A DNA stretch of 64,000 nucleotides from assembly GCF_921293095.1 (NCBI RefSeq), contig NC_060250.1:113098629-113162628 (forward strand), written 5' to 3'. The DNA is from Ischnura elegans. Its lineage: Eukaryota > Arthropoda > Insecta > Odonata > Coenagrionidae. Numbering within the stretch: position 1 is the first letter of the stretch; every line of letters starts with the position of its first letter. Positions 1-12,291 of this stretch are shown here, in pieces. The notes beneath the pieces are model-generated. The model was not told where the DNA came from and ran no database searches. It was given only the letters and a program-made list of their open reading frames with translations. Position numbers and translations under genes: made by a program.

Positions 1-505
1 CCATTGTTCACTATTGGAATGTGGACGGCCGATATTTTACCGGCCGTCCAAAATCGGTGCGTGTGCAAGGGGCCTTAAATCTACGACGTGGTTATTATCC
101 TACGGTGCTGAGATTGCCCTGATTGTTGTTCAATCTCTTGGGAAAGCTCATGCCATTTGCCTGTCGTGTTTTGCCTTAAAATTTTCCACGGCTGCAATTC
201 TATTGCAATACTCCTGCGAGAGCTTTTAAACAAAATTGTTCATGAGTAGGACAAGCAACGTAGAGCGATGGCGTATGCAAAGAGAGGATCGGAACTCTTT
301 CTACTCCCTCTTATACCGCCGCAGTTATCAAAATTTCCTCTTACAAATAGTGCTGAAAGAGGACATTTCGATAACTGTCGAAATTCCAGGCATACGTCTG
401 CAACACCGCACGATAAGATTAAAAAAATTTCGCAAAATTTTTTTTCTTTATAGCTTCGATCCTCAAAATAGGGGTGCGCCTCTTACACAAGCTTATACGG
501 TAGCC
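1..505 (+). repeat. Interspersed repeat copy 1 (cut by window start)
   Basis: This stretch recurs in opposite orientation at 14627-15135 with high similarity, for example around the shared words CTACGACGTGGTTATTATCC and GAGGATCGGAACTC. Bases 1-74 match the end of the MITE that is complete at 15063-15359, so the window edge cuts that MITE here. The other boundary is near GCTTATACGGTAG at about 505. Short reading frames over it are not conserved as protein between the two copies. I infer a transposon or composite repeat of unknown class. Confidence 0.8.
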
Positions 506-1403
506 TCCCCCACCTGTGTACAAATCTGCAGAAGCAATGTCTCATGATGGAAGCACATGAACGGGCACATGTTTTGTACACACCGATGGCAGTCAAGTCT
601 TGGAACTACGGTCTAGTCAGCGAGAGTTGTCTGATCACAGCTGAAAAGGAGGGGTGAAGATTCCTGAGCCAGCAAGGTTTGCAGCCAATTGCTGTCCCCC
701 AAAATGCACCTTACACCCTCGCCTAGTCATACATCATTGTCTCATGCATATGAAGCACTAAAGCAAGCCTGAACCACCAAAACAAGCCCTTTCTTCGAAA
801 CACCGAAACAAGGGATTCTTCATTTGGGTCCTACACGCTCGTTGTTCCTTTCAGCTCCTTTTTTCACGGAACCCTTTTGTTTACATGTGATGTGGGCATT
901 TCCCTTTCTAACCCAGCAATCTTACCCCTTAACCCAAACTTGACCCTTTGGACATCACCTGCCATCGAACTAGGCCAGTCATCGGATAACTCTCGGTGAC
1001 TGGACAGTAAATAAATGCATGATTTTGAAAGGTGCAACTAGTGATTTAGCCTGCCTGTTCCCCTGATGCATCCTCAGAAGATCCACTAATTGATCAGCAG
1101 ATCAATTGATTGCTTTAAACTCAGCACTTCCTTACAAGAAATCATAAAGGGAGAGAGAGAGAAGTGAACTTTGATGACATAAAATGTAGGATTTTCCAAC
1201 AATCAAGAGTTTTGCAATGCTATTTGCTGCCACAGAAATTTTTCTCCCTTGAATTAACTAGGAAGAATAGTTAACGTACAAAATCTTTCCATCAAGACAT
1301 TTAAAACATAAACCATCTGATTGGGTAATAAAATTTTAATCAAGTAACTTACAGCCAAGGTCATTATTGCCACTAAAGGAGTTCGGAAGAAATATAATAA
1401 TTA
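506..1403. repeat. Old repeat remnant, then unannotated AT-rich DNA
   Basis: About 650-900 is a diverged inverted copy of about 35010-35280. Shared blocks include GGTTTGCAGCCAATTGCTGT and the motif around CATATGAAGCACTAAAGCAAGC. From about 960 to 1403 I see nothing with coding or repeat structure apart from a short GA run near 1150. Confidence 0.5.
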
Positions 1404-3474
1404 CAGTCGGATCCGGATTTAAGGTCTTCGCATTTAACGTTTTTCCGCATTTAGCGTTTATTTTTTTGGGTCCCGATTCATTCCCTATTAGGGCAATGTA
1501 AAAATTATCCGTATTTAGTGTTTCCGCATTTTGCGTTTTTCCGCATTTATGGTCGTAAAAATTTGTCCCGCTCATGATTTTTTTGCCCGATTTTACGTTT
1601 TTTCATGACGGTTCATCCAAATCTTCGAATTTATGCTCATCAACAAGAACAGTCTCATGAAAGTTTACCAAGAGTCGATAGAATCTACCATGGAACGCTT
1701 CTTCGACTGCTTTCTTCCGCGAGCACAGCGCTGCGACCTTCAACTCGCAAGTTGGGTGATTTGTCTTCTCGTAACGTTTCGCTCCCCTTCTGATCCAAAC
1801 ACCAGGTACTTTTTGTATTAGATCCGATCTAATGGAGCAAAGTCATCCCTTAATAACCTCGAACTACCTTATCCTTCACTTCTTGAACTTGACTTCGATG
1901 TTACGTGACAACTGATGACACGAGTTATCCTCCGAGGGCCGCTACAATAATGGTTTTCTCGTTATGTTTTCAATTGATGGCTTATGCCCCTTTCAACTCT
2001 ACTCCCTACGGGCAGTCGATTATTAGCCCAATATTTTTTCAGTCGGCTACTTTCTCTGTTCAAAAGAGGAGGCCCAATATCAATTGCGCAGTTCACTAGA
2101 AGATTCTTTCTATAATCCATTCCAAGGTCAGTTTCCACGGAGGAACAGAGGAAGTGTTTCCCCTGTCATGACCGTGAGTGAGAGCATTCTTTCCCTACGG
2201 AAAAACATTATTTTACATCGTAATTTAGATACCCCGGAGCCAATTTATCGACATGCGGCTGGTCGATATCGCTGTCGATTCAAAAATATTTATCTGGTGC
2301 TAATTAATGTCAAAAGAGAATGACAATCGGAGTTTTGACGAACTATCACGGTCCATGACTCTAAATAAATCGCTCATGCTGGAAAAAAATCACCGCATAC
2401 TCACGGTAGAATAGATGAGCGCGGAAAAATACGAAAATCCGGCAGGTATTCCTTGGTGGTTGACTTCGACATCATAACCCTGACGAAATTGCCAAACTCC
2501 AGAGGCACTGACAATTTTTCGGATGAAATCCAGTTCTGTTGAAGATTAAACCTTTTCACTTAACAGAGTTTAGCTAATCGTTATCCAAGGTCCAACCAAA
2601 TTTTATTAAAAGCTGCCGAGAAACAAGGCGAGTCGGAGTCAAGGTGATCAGCGCGCCGCGTAAGCAACTTCTCCCGGCTCCATTCGACCTGCATAAGGCC
2701 GCGGATATATGACAAGGAATCTGGTGTTATCATCGAGTTGAATCACCATCGACTTGTACGCATACTAAAATAAGATTCTACTTTTTTGGATGACCTCGAA
2801 ATCCAAAATGTGCGCATAGGAGGCTTTTAAAGGCTCATAAATCCCTTGTTTTGCCCAGGCAACAGAAAACGTTAAGTTGGCAAAATTCCAGAAAACCTCC
2901 CTTTTACTAGATATTCGGTAGTTGAGAATTTGGGATTAGCGATCTTCTGCTGTCCCTTTATTTCACTCATTCCTCATGATTTTTCGAGTACCTACTTACA
3001 CCTTTTCTTATTATACTAGAAATGCTATAGTCACCTACATGTCACTTTTACAGAAAAAATTCTAAATTTCATCGAGACCACTGAAATATGCATAAAAATG
3101 GAATCACTAATGTCCATAATAATAATCTGTGTGGGAATGCTTTTAAGTTGATGTTTATTAGAATTTTCGTAAAATATTTCATTAAAGCAATTGTCATCCT
3201 CTCATTACTTATTTTTACTACCCATTTTTTTAGCTGATTCCTGAAAAGTATTATCCAATCTTCATAGGGCAGAGAACATTTCATTAAAGAATTTTTTGCT
3301 GCATTCAGCACATTTTAATTACTTATAATAATATTTTTTATTCATAAAAAGCCATTCCAATCATTACAGACCCTAAAACACGAAAAAAAATGGCAGGTCC
3401 TCATTTAGTGTTTTTCCGCATTTTGTGTTTTAAATTTTGTCCCCCCTGAAAAACCTTAAATCAGGATTCTACTG
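1404..3474. mobile_element. Non-autonomous Tc1/mariner (Tigger-like) transposon
   Basis: The left end CAGTCGGATCCGGATTTAAG and the inverse of the right end, CAGTAGAATCCTGATTTAAG, form imperfect terminal inverted repeats. Both ends abut TA (1402-1403 and 3475-3476), the duplication typical of Tc1/mariner/pogo elements. Subterminal DNA on both sides repeats GCATTT..CGTTTTTCCGC words. The 2.07-kb body holds only short reading frames, and I recognise no transposase motif. It is probably a non-autonomous relative of Tigger, or an old copy with its gene erased. Confidence 0.75.
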
Positions 3475-5219
3475 TATTCGTCTTTACTGGGCGAGATTGG
3501 GACTAGAAAGTCCCATCTTCCATCTAACCCTGAATAAAGTATGGCGGTAACTCCACCATCAGCTTAAGGATCTGTTAACATGAGGCTACTCTGCGGAGCT
3601 TCGTAGCAGCCAATCGACACTGTCACTACAAGTGATTGAGTGGTGACTAGGCAACGTTAAGTAGCACACTCGAGAAGCATTTTGATAGCACATAGAGTGT
3701 AGGTGATTCTAACAATGCTTTGCTAGGATGCTACCGCTTGGAAGCACTACCAAGAGGCTTTAAGTGATGGAATCTATTGTGTATTATCAACAAGATACAC
3801 AAAAAAATTAAAGCCTTAATATTTCATCTAATGGATAATAGACATTACTACAGAGCACAGAAACAGGGATGAAGATTTCTTTGTAACATCTCCACCAATA
3901 TCTAGACTTTAACCTGAGCCCTAATACCCACTCAAAACTACTACCCAAAACTAGCCAATGCATCACGCCAATCCCTTGCAACAAGTTAAGCCTTAAATGT
4001 CATAGGACTAATACTTGCCTTTAAATCTACACTTCTGGCACAAGCATGCTGCCCAACTCTATTTTCAAGGATCGTGATTGCCTTGAAACCATCCACATTG
4101 AAGGAAAGCAACTCTGATGAAGAATGATACTCAGTGGTATCAAACCTTAGCATATAACATAGGTCCTCTTTCTTGAAACCCTTGGTAGAAAGACCATCCA
4201 TGAGGTAAACATTGCAGTCCAGCATGGTCAATTTGATGGAACTAGACTGGCAACTTGAAGAGGAGCACCTCTCCCGCCTGTCATTCTGCACTCTTTGGAG
4301 TGGTTGGTTGGATTTGGATGATAAAGCCTTTTCAAGCTCTAAAAGGCGCCTAGGAGTAAAGAAGAAAGAGGATCTTGATTAGTTTTTGTTCTGATAATCA
4401 TGGTGAAACTGTATAGTTTTCAATAACTATGTATTCAAGATTGTAAGAGGTGATTGAAAATGTGAAAAAGCACAATTGAAGTATTTATGGCACTGCTTCA
4501 GAAAAGATTTCACCTGCAATTTCTGTTTACATATTTTATTTATTTAGAATTTGGGATTCATTACATTTAGATTTTAAGTATATCCTATCTCATAAATGTA
4601 CCATATTGGATGAATTTGCATACTTGTAAAATTTTTCAATGGAATTCAATTGCAAAAAATTCAATTGAAATTTGTTATTTTTAAATTGAATGGTTCACTT
4701 GAATACTTCCATTAGGGAATAGCCATCTTATTGATACGATTAAAAGAATTATCCTGCCATGAATATACCTATACTCAAAAGTAATTTGTATTTGAAATAC
4801 TACCTTGTAACTTTTTAACCCTTTCGCACCTGGCATTGGGTGGAGCTGATGGGCATTTTCAAACGCATAACACCCGACATCGGGTATAGCTGCTGAGGAG
4901 TTTTCAACGCATACAACCAAATGGTCCGCTCTGGCCCATGCAAAGGAAGGGAAGTGACCGCCTAGGTAGCTATTATCCAATGCATTCAGGCCCGGCCTGA
5001 GTCCCAGCTTAGCGAGAGCCACTTAGCGAGAGTCCTTAGAGCCACTCCTTGGCTATTAAGCCCGACCCTCCCACTCATGACCATCTCACCGCAGGAATCC
5101 GTTGCACAGCGGTTATATTTTCAATAGTTTTTTCAATGATATATTTTATTGCATGCTACAATGCTTTTATACTTTGAAATAAATTCTTCGATTTGTTCTG
5201 TGAGTAAGCAATTTTTAAA
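3475..5219. other. No gene recognised
   Basis: This is AT-rich intergenic or intronic sequence. About 4830-4990 contains short GC-richer partial palindromes (around ACCCGACATCGGGT) that look like an old repeat. The minus-strand reading frames at 3986-4291 and 4681-5022 show no motif, signal peptide or splice context that I can defend. Confidence 0.5.
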
Positions 5220-5221
5220 TA

Positions 5222-6937
5222 CACCCATGTCTCGTATAGCGCAATTTCGATATAGCGCAAATTCGTTCCTCGGGGAAACATTGCAATGCAGTGTAGCCTA
5301 ATCAAAAATTTTTAACGCTCTCGTGATAAAACGTGAACTTGCGCTAAGTACACACGTAATTTCTATCAATTTACGCATATTAACATTATTTCTTGCCTCA
5401 AATCTTCTTTTTTGTTTATATATTAATCGAAATTCATTGCTGTGCAATTGCCAAAAGTATTACTCGTCATTGGGTCCAGATAGCCGGCCTACCGAAGATT
5501 TATCTCGTCTCCTTAACAGAATGATAATAAATAATTTAGATCGTTAATTAAGCGTGGGGCTAGTGGAAATGAGTTTTTTTTCAGCAATAAGGTTTGAGAC
5601 GTATTTTTGCCGTCGTAGGTTACCGGGCGATTGACTTCCAGGTAGAGGGTCTACGCTAAAGCCTTCAAGGTCATCGGTATTCACGGGGGAGAAATGGAGC
5701 GGTGGCCGAGTTGCGCATGAATAGCATCAACACATAAAAGGGTCCGCTATAGAGTCTCAAACACAATGGCTTCGTTCCCTCCCCGCAGTCATAGGCCTTC
5801 TGCTTCTCAGGAATACAGTTCAGCAGAAGAAGGTGATTTAGATAGAGCCATACAGAGTAAAAACCAAGAGAATATGGCAAAAAATAGGAATGCGTGTAGA
5901 AAAATCAAGAATTTATCAAGAAAAACCATAAACCTAGAAGAGGACTTGAGAGAGGTCAATTGCTTTGAAAATGGAGAGCGTCAAAGCGATATTGCGTGGA
6001 AGTTTAAACTCACGATGCCTTATTTTGAATAAAGACGAAGCTAAAATATCAGTGACCTCAGCCGCACCAACTTCAACCAAGCGGTCTACACATACGGAAA
6101 GTTCATGGTGAATCAGTACAAAAAGACGAGAGTGGTAATCTCTCCGAGACATTTAGTGAAAGCGGTTGGTTCCAGAATTTAAACGGCAAGCAGGTATTTT
6201 CAGTGCGGTGATATCAGGTGAATCTGCAAGTGTTGATAGCGCAGCCACCACAACATTTTTTGATGAACTCCAAGCTGTTATTGAAAGTGGCTCCTTTCCC
6301 CCTCAACTAGATCTAGTGTTGATGAGACGATATTCTTTTGGAAAAGAATGCATTCTCGTTCATTCATTTTCAGGGAAGGAAAACCTGGGTCAGGTTTCAA
6401 GGCATTTAAAGACTGTTTCACGTAGCTGCTAATGACTCGGAGGACTTCAAATTAAAATGATTTATCATTCATAAACTCCGCTAGCTATGAAATGGCATTT
6501 AGAGTAGCATTTTCCTGTCATTTCGATGAGCTACAAAAGGGCCTGGGTGACACAACAGTTGTTTTTAGACTAGTTTTAAAAATCGTCAACTGCCGGCAAC
6601 GCATTACGATCCCCTGAGATAGCAGATGTTAGCCCACCCGCACGACAGGATGGAATTTCGAAAGCACGTAAGAATTTTTTTTAACGTGAATAAAAGTCTT
6701 TGAATGCGTGAATACTATCTTTAAAGATGTTTTAAACTATAAATATTTATAGAAATAATGTTTTCTAAGGCTTTTTATGGGAATATAGATGTTTTAGAGG
6801 AAATTCAATACCAAAGACCTATGCTACCAGGAACGCATCCCTATCTTCCCTATGTTAAAACGCTCTCGTATAACGCAAATTCGTATAGCGCAAAGACCCC
6901 AAGGAACGCATCCCTTGCGCTATACGAGACATGGGTG
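5222..6937 (+). mobile_element. Decayed Tigger (pogo/CENPB-type) DNA transposon
   Basis: The 1716-bp element is bounded by a perfect 23-bp terminal inverted repeat beginning CACCCATGTCTCGTATAGCG, and flanked by TA at 5220-5221 and 6938-6939. The word TATAGCGCAAATTCG repeats just inside both ends. The interior carries broken transposase sequence on the plus strand, described separately. The two ends have stayed identical while the gene decayed, which fits a copy that lost its gene after insertion. Confidence 0.9.
5766..6460 (+). pseudogene. Tigger transposase remnant
   Basis: Two fragments in different frames resemble Tigger/CENPB-family transposase. The first (5766-6032) includes a helix-turn-helix-like piece containing FENGERQSDIAWKF, the psq-type DNA-binding region. 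The second (about 6160-6432) includes FKRQAGIFSAVISGESASVD, which fits the linker between the CENPB DNA-binding domain and the DDE domain. Near its end, SGKENLGQ followed in the next frame by GFKAFKD corresponds to the family's PGFKAFKDR region. Stops and frameshifts separate them, and the catalytic aspartates are not recognisable. Family assignment is from remembered consensus only. Confidence 0.75.
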
Positions 6938-6939
6938 TA

Positions 6940-8234
6940 TAATTTTAGCGTTAAAAATAACCAACTTCCGAACTTATAGCCTTATTGCCTTGTTTTTACT
7001 AACTTTGTTACTATTAACACTAGAAACCTGTTTAAAATTCCACAATGCTTAAAAAGCGTTAGTAATTCTTTTAGGGGAGGAAATAATTGAAAATCAACAA
7101 TAATGTTTGGTTGAAAAAACACTGATAACGCATTAAGTTAACGGTGGATTTGTGCTACGATAGGATTAGATGATCTTGAACAGTGGCCGAGGTAAAAGGT
7201 GGGTACCCCATTGAGTTGGGTCTCAAATCTGAGGATCGAAAATACCCAGGCAACTCACCCCCAAAAAAGAGCTCCGTGCAAAGAGGTTTAAAATATTCTT
7301 ATGCTACTCATTGCACGAAAATGTTTTCCAATTGTAGGCACCGGCAGGAAAGGGTTAAATGTGTTACTTTTCTTGAAATTTCCCTACAATTAATATTTAT
7401 AAATTGGGTTTACTCCCGTGCAATATATATAATTATTAAAGTTGTAAGAACAAAGCCTTTTCTATTAGTTATAAAATTTTGAAAAAAAAAAAATCATTGA
7501 AAAGGAATGTGTTATTGCTGTAGTTAACACTTTCGCTGCTAAGAACATACCTGGTACGTTCGCATGGCAGGCTGCAGCGAACGTACCTTTTCTTCCCCCC
7601 TGTCATGTGCTCAGAACTTTCGCCGCATGCAACTGGTAGGTTTCCAGATAGCAAGCAGCAGAGAAAGAGACAATAATAATTAAATAGTGATAATAATCGT
7701 ACAACACCTTAATTTACAGAATCTCCCTATATCACATAAAATCAAAACCATTTGTGAATTGGCACAAAATCAGCATCGAATACACTTATTGCCTCAAGAC
7801 TAGCATGTGATTCCACATAAAAATACTGCTGGCAGGTTCCTGATGGCAAAAAAATTAATGAAAATAAGAAAATTCAAACAATAATGTAACATTGATAATT
7901 AGTATACTCTTAAATTAAAAATATGATTTCGTACCTGTACCCTTCAACTATAGCCAATTATCTAAACAACTAGCTTGAGAGAAATCCACTGACTGATAGA
8001 TGGTCTGCTATCCTTTTTTCTTACAAAATTACTTTCATTTGCCATTAAATTTATCAACCAGTTAAAGAATGTAAAAGAGGATAATTAGTCCAAACTTAAT
8101 GTGCTGTAGCAGCTGTCATAAAATAAGTACAGATCATAGAGCAACTCCATCATGAAATGGGGTATAACTGAATTCGTTTCCTTGCCAAGTGAGAGACAAT
8201 AAAAATCTACTCCCCATTAAAGGACAGAATCATA
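6940..8234. other. No gene recognised
   Basis: AT-rich sequence. A short imperfect inverted repeat around CTGGTACGTTCGC/GCGAACGTACC lies at about 7545-7590. No coding exon with splice sites was recognised. Confidence 0.5.
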
Positions 8235-8242
8235 GTTCTGTG

Positions 8243-10361
8243 TGGGGATGGGTCGGTTCCGGTATCCAGTTCTTGGTACTGTCAGTTCTTGGCTTATGGA
8301 ACCGGTATCGAGAACTGATCACATAAAGTCGGTACTTTGGAACCGGCTTGGAATGGTGGTGAGGATTTGAATTTGGCACCTAGAGCTGAAATGGTCTGCA
8401 GCATATTCAAGGCCATGGCTAGTGCCTTGCACGAGACTCTATCAGTTGCAATTCATAATTTAAAATACCGTATTGTAAAATAGCGTTATCGGCAATTCTT
8501 TAAAACTCTTTTCAATGTTCCATCTACCTTTCGTTGTTGCGATATTATGAGTCATCGACTGGCAATGAAGGCCGCCACATTGCGGCTGCTCAGGGGTGCC
8601 TTTGCAGCTCTACATTGCCTGATGCGATGAGAGCTCTTGCCCCACCGGCAAATTGCGCCCTTCACAGCTCTGCACATATATTACTTTGCGATAGCATGGC
8701 TTCCCTCTTTTGCTTTTCTTTTGAGAGTAGCTCGCTGACACGACAGTTTTAAGGTTCGTTGGTTTATTGCTCTGGCCAACATTGGCCCGGATGAATAAAT
8801 GTGAGCAAATGCTTATGCTCAAGGAATTTGAGAGCATTTGTTTCATTTTGTATAAATAAAAAACAGGAGCATAAGCATTTACTCAGCTCTACTGGCGGTG
8901 CGTGAACAAATGCTCAATTTTCAAGCATGAATAAAGCGGAGCAAAAGCTTTAGAGGGCAAGCAAATGCTCGGAAATGAATGCATCCCTTCCGGACTGGAT
9001 GCATCAAGGAAGTTTTTCATGATTGAGGGGATTATTTGTTGTATGTGGCTATAAAATGCCATCAAATCCATTTTTATCAATAACACAATAGTATAAGGAG
9101 AAATCTACGAAAACACAAGAGGTGCACTTTTATCTGAAAAACCTATTCAAACTTTCGGTACTATCCAGATTTTAAAAACATACTTAACTCATGATTAACT
9201 TAATGGTATTCCATTATAAGTTTTCTTGGATATTACACAATTACTCATACCACTTTTTTTTACAGAGCACAACCCAGGTTTCGATGAATTACCATCATCT
9301 TCATGCATTTGCTCAATTTTTATTCATCTGGCCCATTGTAACACTTCAGTAGCAGCAGCCGCTTCGGCTGTTTTCAAATGAGCTGACTTTTTGCCAGCCA
9401 CCACTCTTTCAAATTACCATAGGTCTTTATGGGTACGGTCCAAAGAATGCGACCAATGCTCTGGAGTGCCTCCTACGAGTTCCCAAGTGGTCTTCAAACG
9501 AGTTGCATTGCGCCGTTGATGGCATGGCACCCATATTAATCTGGCCCTGCGATGTGCTGTCTACGGCATGAAATACACACAATGCTACATTGAGGCCATT
9601 TTCAGACAAAACGACTTTTTGCCCGCCACCATTCACATGAAATTCAGGCGGCTTTCAGACAAGACAACTCTCTACAATACTGTGTACTGTGCCGTGAATG
9701 GCAGAAAAGCGTTTCATCTGAAAGCGGTGTGTGCACAACTGAGGACGCATCCACCACATAGGCTAAGCCATGGTATATTTTACACTGACTCACAAGTTAC
9801 AACAAATTAACAGATGATGATGTCAGAAGTTCGGGGAGTTTCACTATGATCCTGATGCTATGCTAACTCTCTACGTAGTATGTAAACTGCTCAAAGTTTT
9901 TTTCACACAGCCCTTCGAAATCAAGATCGACCACTTTGTTTTCACTGCACGTCTGTTCAATACTGTAGGAAATATTTCTGTCAAAAAAGAATAGATTAGA
10001 CCCAGATAGGGTAGAAAGTGTTGAACTTTTAAATCAAAACCTGTAGAAAGAACACGTGGCTGCTTGATGTAACATGACATATTGCTCTAACTTGCATTCT
10101 TTAACAACTTGTTACCTATTTAAACTTTTCTACTGGGCAAATAAAATTATGGAGACGATATTAAGTTTTTTTTACAGGGCTTTCCTGCTTCTTTACATCT
10201 TCAGTGAAATTATTTTCATCAACTCCTTGTGGTTGTTCATTTAAATTTGCCATTAATTCAGATAATAAGAGTTCAACATTAGAACAGAGTATCGAGAACT
10301 GATAGGGAAGAACCAGACCAGTACCGAGAACCCAAAATATTTCAGAACCGACTCATCCTTA
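8243..10361. mobile_element. Non-coding hAT-type element with 8-bp TSD
   Basis: The left end TGGGGATGGGTCGGTTC and the inverse of the right end TAAGGATGAGTCGGTTC form imperfect terminal inverted repeats. Both sides are flanked by GTTCTGTG (8235-8242 and 10362-10369), an 8-bp duplication as expected for hAT elements. Subterminal copies of GGTATCGAGAACTG and GAGTATCGAGAACTG are present. No transposase is recognisable in 2.1 kb. A second inverted-repeat element (about 8770-9345) is nested inside. Confidence 0.8.
8770..9345. mobile_element. Nested inverted-repeat element (MITE-like)
   Basis: GGCCCGGATGAATAAATG..GAGCAAATGC at about 8779 is mirrored by GCATTTGCTC..TTTTTATTCATCTGGCCC at about 9305-9338. 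Several internal copies of GAGCAAATGCT and its inverse occur. It lies inside the hAT element at 8243-10361, so it inserted later. I could not fix a target-site duplication. Confidence 0.65.
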
Positions 10362-10369
10362 GTTCTGTG

Positions 10370-11320
10370 AATTAATGCTTATATAATTTAAAATTCCTCC
10401 TTTGGCATTCTCTTTCTTCAAGTTTCCTCATAATAAATCACCAACCTTAGGGCTTCCAGAGCTACTGGGGGAAGACAAGGGGTCCATTCCATTTGAACTG
10501 AAGAGAGCAGTATATGCACTGGGAGAGGTGTTGAATTTCCTGGTTTTGGATACTTTACACTCAGTAATTCAACAAATAATGGAGTGCCCCAAATGTGATA
10601 TTTTTCCTTCCGAAATATTTGATCGATAGGCATTTTCCCCAAGTGACACCACAGGTTTTTCATAATTACTTCTTCCAATGCCAGTTGATCTGCAAGATTA
10701 AAGCCACCAAAAATAAAAGTCAATACCTACTGAAAATGAAAAAATATGAGGTTAAAATCACAGAATGCATTCTTGAGGTTGTGACCTCATATATTTAGGT
10801 AATTAGTATGTATACAGTAAAACTTTGATTTTACGCAGTTTGAGGTCAAAGTACATTGTAGGAATACACGAGACCATTCTAGCCCGGAATGTACGTACAA
10901 TTTTAAAATCCTTGGTATTCAAAGATTGTCGTATTTTATACGCCAGCGCACCCGGTCCAGGGTTATCAACTTTTATTTCATCCTATTTGTTAATTGAAAT
11001 TATATTTCAGAATGGTTCTTTTAAGACATAGGTAATGTGTAAATGAACTCCCTTTGGAGTAAAGTGAATTACAAGTATTCGACAGAGATATGGCATTTTA
11101 TATTTGTTTTGTGTTCTTATTAATTTTGTCTGTATGCATATTAATGCTCACCGCGAGCCTTAAATGGTATCTGCTCTCGCTACAGTGCTTTTCATTTTTA
11201 ATGTGGAAGGTGATAAGTATAAGCAAAGGAATAATTAACATTTTTGCACACACTAACCCTTGCTAGTGTAGTCATCGTATCTCCGCGTTTGAAATGACAC
11301 TGCCTAAATACCTAAATGCC
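10370..11320. other. No gene recognised; possible MITE end near 10813
   Basis: The sequence TACAGTAAAACTTTGATTTTACGC at about 10813 looks like a Tigger-type terminus, but no matching inverted end was found. The overlapping frames at 10402-10629 (plus) and 10418-10723 (minus) lack recognisable domains. Confidence 0.4.
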
Positions 11321-11515
11321 ATTATTTTATTTTATTCTCAAACCACCACATACAGCTCTTATTGGCCATTTTACACCGGGGTGTTCAACAAATGTAATAA
11401 GTAAACGTACACAAACGACAATGCCCTGGACCGGGGAAACCTACCCAGGCGGGACTCGAACCCGCGACCTCTTCTTTGGCAGGCGAGAACGTTACCCCGC
11501 CGCCACCGAGGCCGG
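11321..11515 (-). repeat. tRNA-derived SINE, copy 1
   Basis: Read on the minus strand it starts GCCGGCCTCGGTGGCGGCGG, has an A-box-like GGCGGCGGGGTAACG and a clear B box GGTTCGAGTCC (plus 11452-11463), and ends in a T-rich (plus-strand) tail equivalent to A-rich on its own strand. This is the internal Pol III promoter layout of a tRNA-derived SINE. The second copy at 19886-20077 has the same orientation and structure. Confidence 0.85.
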
Positions 11516-11899
11516 CAATGATAAAAAATTATAAATGATAAAAAAATTGTCTTATGCCTATGCTAGCTGCAATTAAAATTAATGAAAAACTTGACGCTGT
11601 ATGATCACAATGAAGACAGCAAAATATACTTCCATGACGAAGCCCCAAACCCTGGCCCCCTGGGTGGGAGTCACATATGCTACCACTACCCTACCTGACC
11701 AATCTCGTGAGCGGTGCAATATTTAGGAATTATATACGGCTTGTGAAAAGTACCACATGAAAATTAATTAATTACAGCCAAACTAAGGTCCATTCAACAG
11801 AACCACTACTAGTTCCGATATAACACTTGAGCTGTATTTTTAGAACATTTAGTCCTATACTTTTATTAAGCACTAATTTATGGGAATACATTAAAAAAA
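11516..11899. other. Spacer without recognised gene
   Basis: AT-rich spacer between the SINE and the candidate terminal exon. It has a short CCCCAAACCCTGGCCCCCTGG patch near 11643. Near 11895 the minus strand carries AATAAA just downstream of the stop of the neighbouring minus-strand frame. Confidence 0.4.
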
Positions 11900-11915
11900 C
11901 CTTTATTTTATGAAA

Positions 11916-12288
11916 TCACTCATTTTGGTAGAGAAAATATTTGTGACTTTGTTGCAAACCCTCAAATATTATATTCACTATTGCTTCTAATGCTTTATTA
12001 TTTTCAATGTGACCTTCAATAATCTCTGAATTTGCATAAACAAAATTGTTCGCATCCCCGAGGGCTTCTTTAATATTACTACAGGTAGGATGAACTGGCT
12101 CTCCATCCAATGTATCACTCATTTCCTTGAGATCCAAAGTTGGTGAGTCGTCAATTCTGCACTCAAGTGTTTCTTCATTTGTAGCCAAATCTTCATCCAT
12201 CTCATTGTAGGAAATTAATGAATCAGCTGGGTTTATTGGGCAAACATGAATGAATTGTTCAAGTTGGTAAGCAAGTAGATCCTGTAAT
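11916..12288 (-). CDS. Candidate terminal exon of an unknown gene
   Basis: On the minus strand an acceptor-like CCATAATTACAG precedes an open frame starting DLLAYQLEQF at about 12288 and continuing to a stop at 11916. The 124-residue product is acidic (for example MDEDLATNEETLECRIDD) with no motif I recognise. An AATAAA lies about 10 bases past the stop, which suits a last exon. It may be the end of a separate minus-strand gene, an alternative end of BLTP2, or a transposon remnant. It does not resemble the BLTP2 C terminus. I could not identify the preceding exon. Confidence 0.35.
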
Positions 12289-12291
12289 TAT

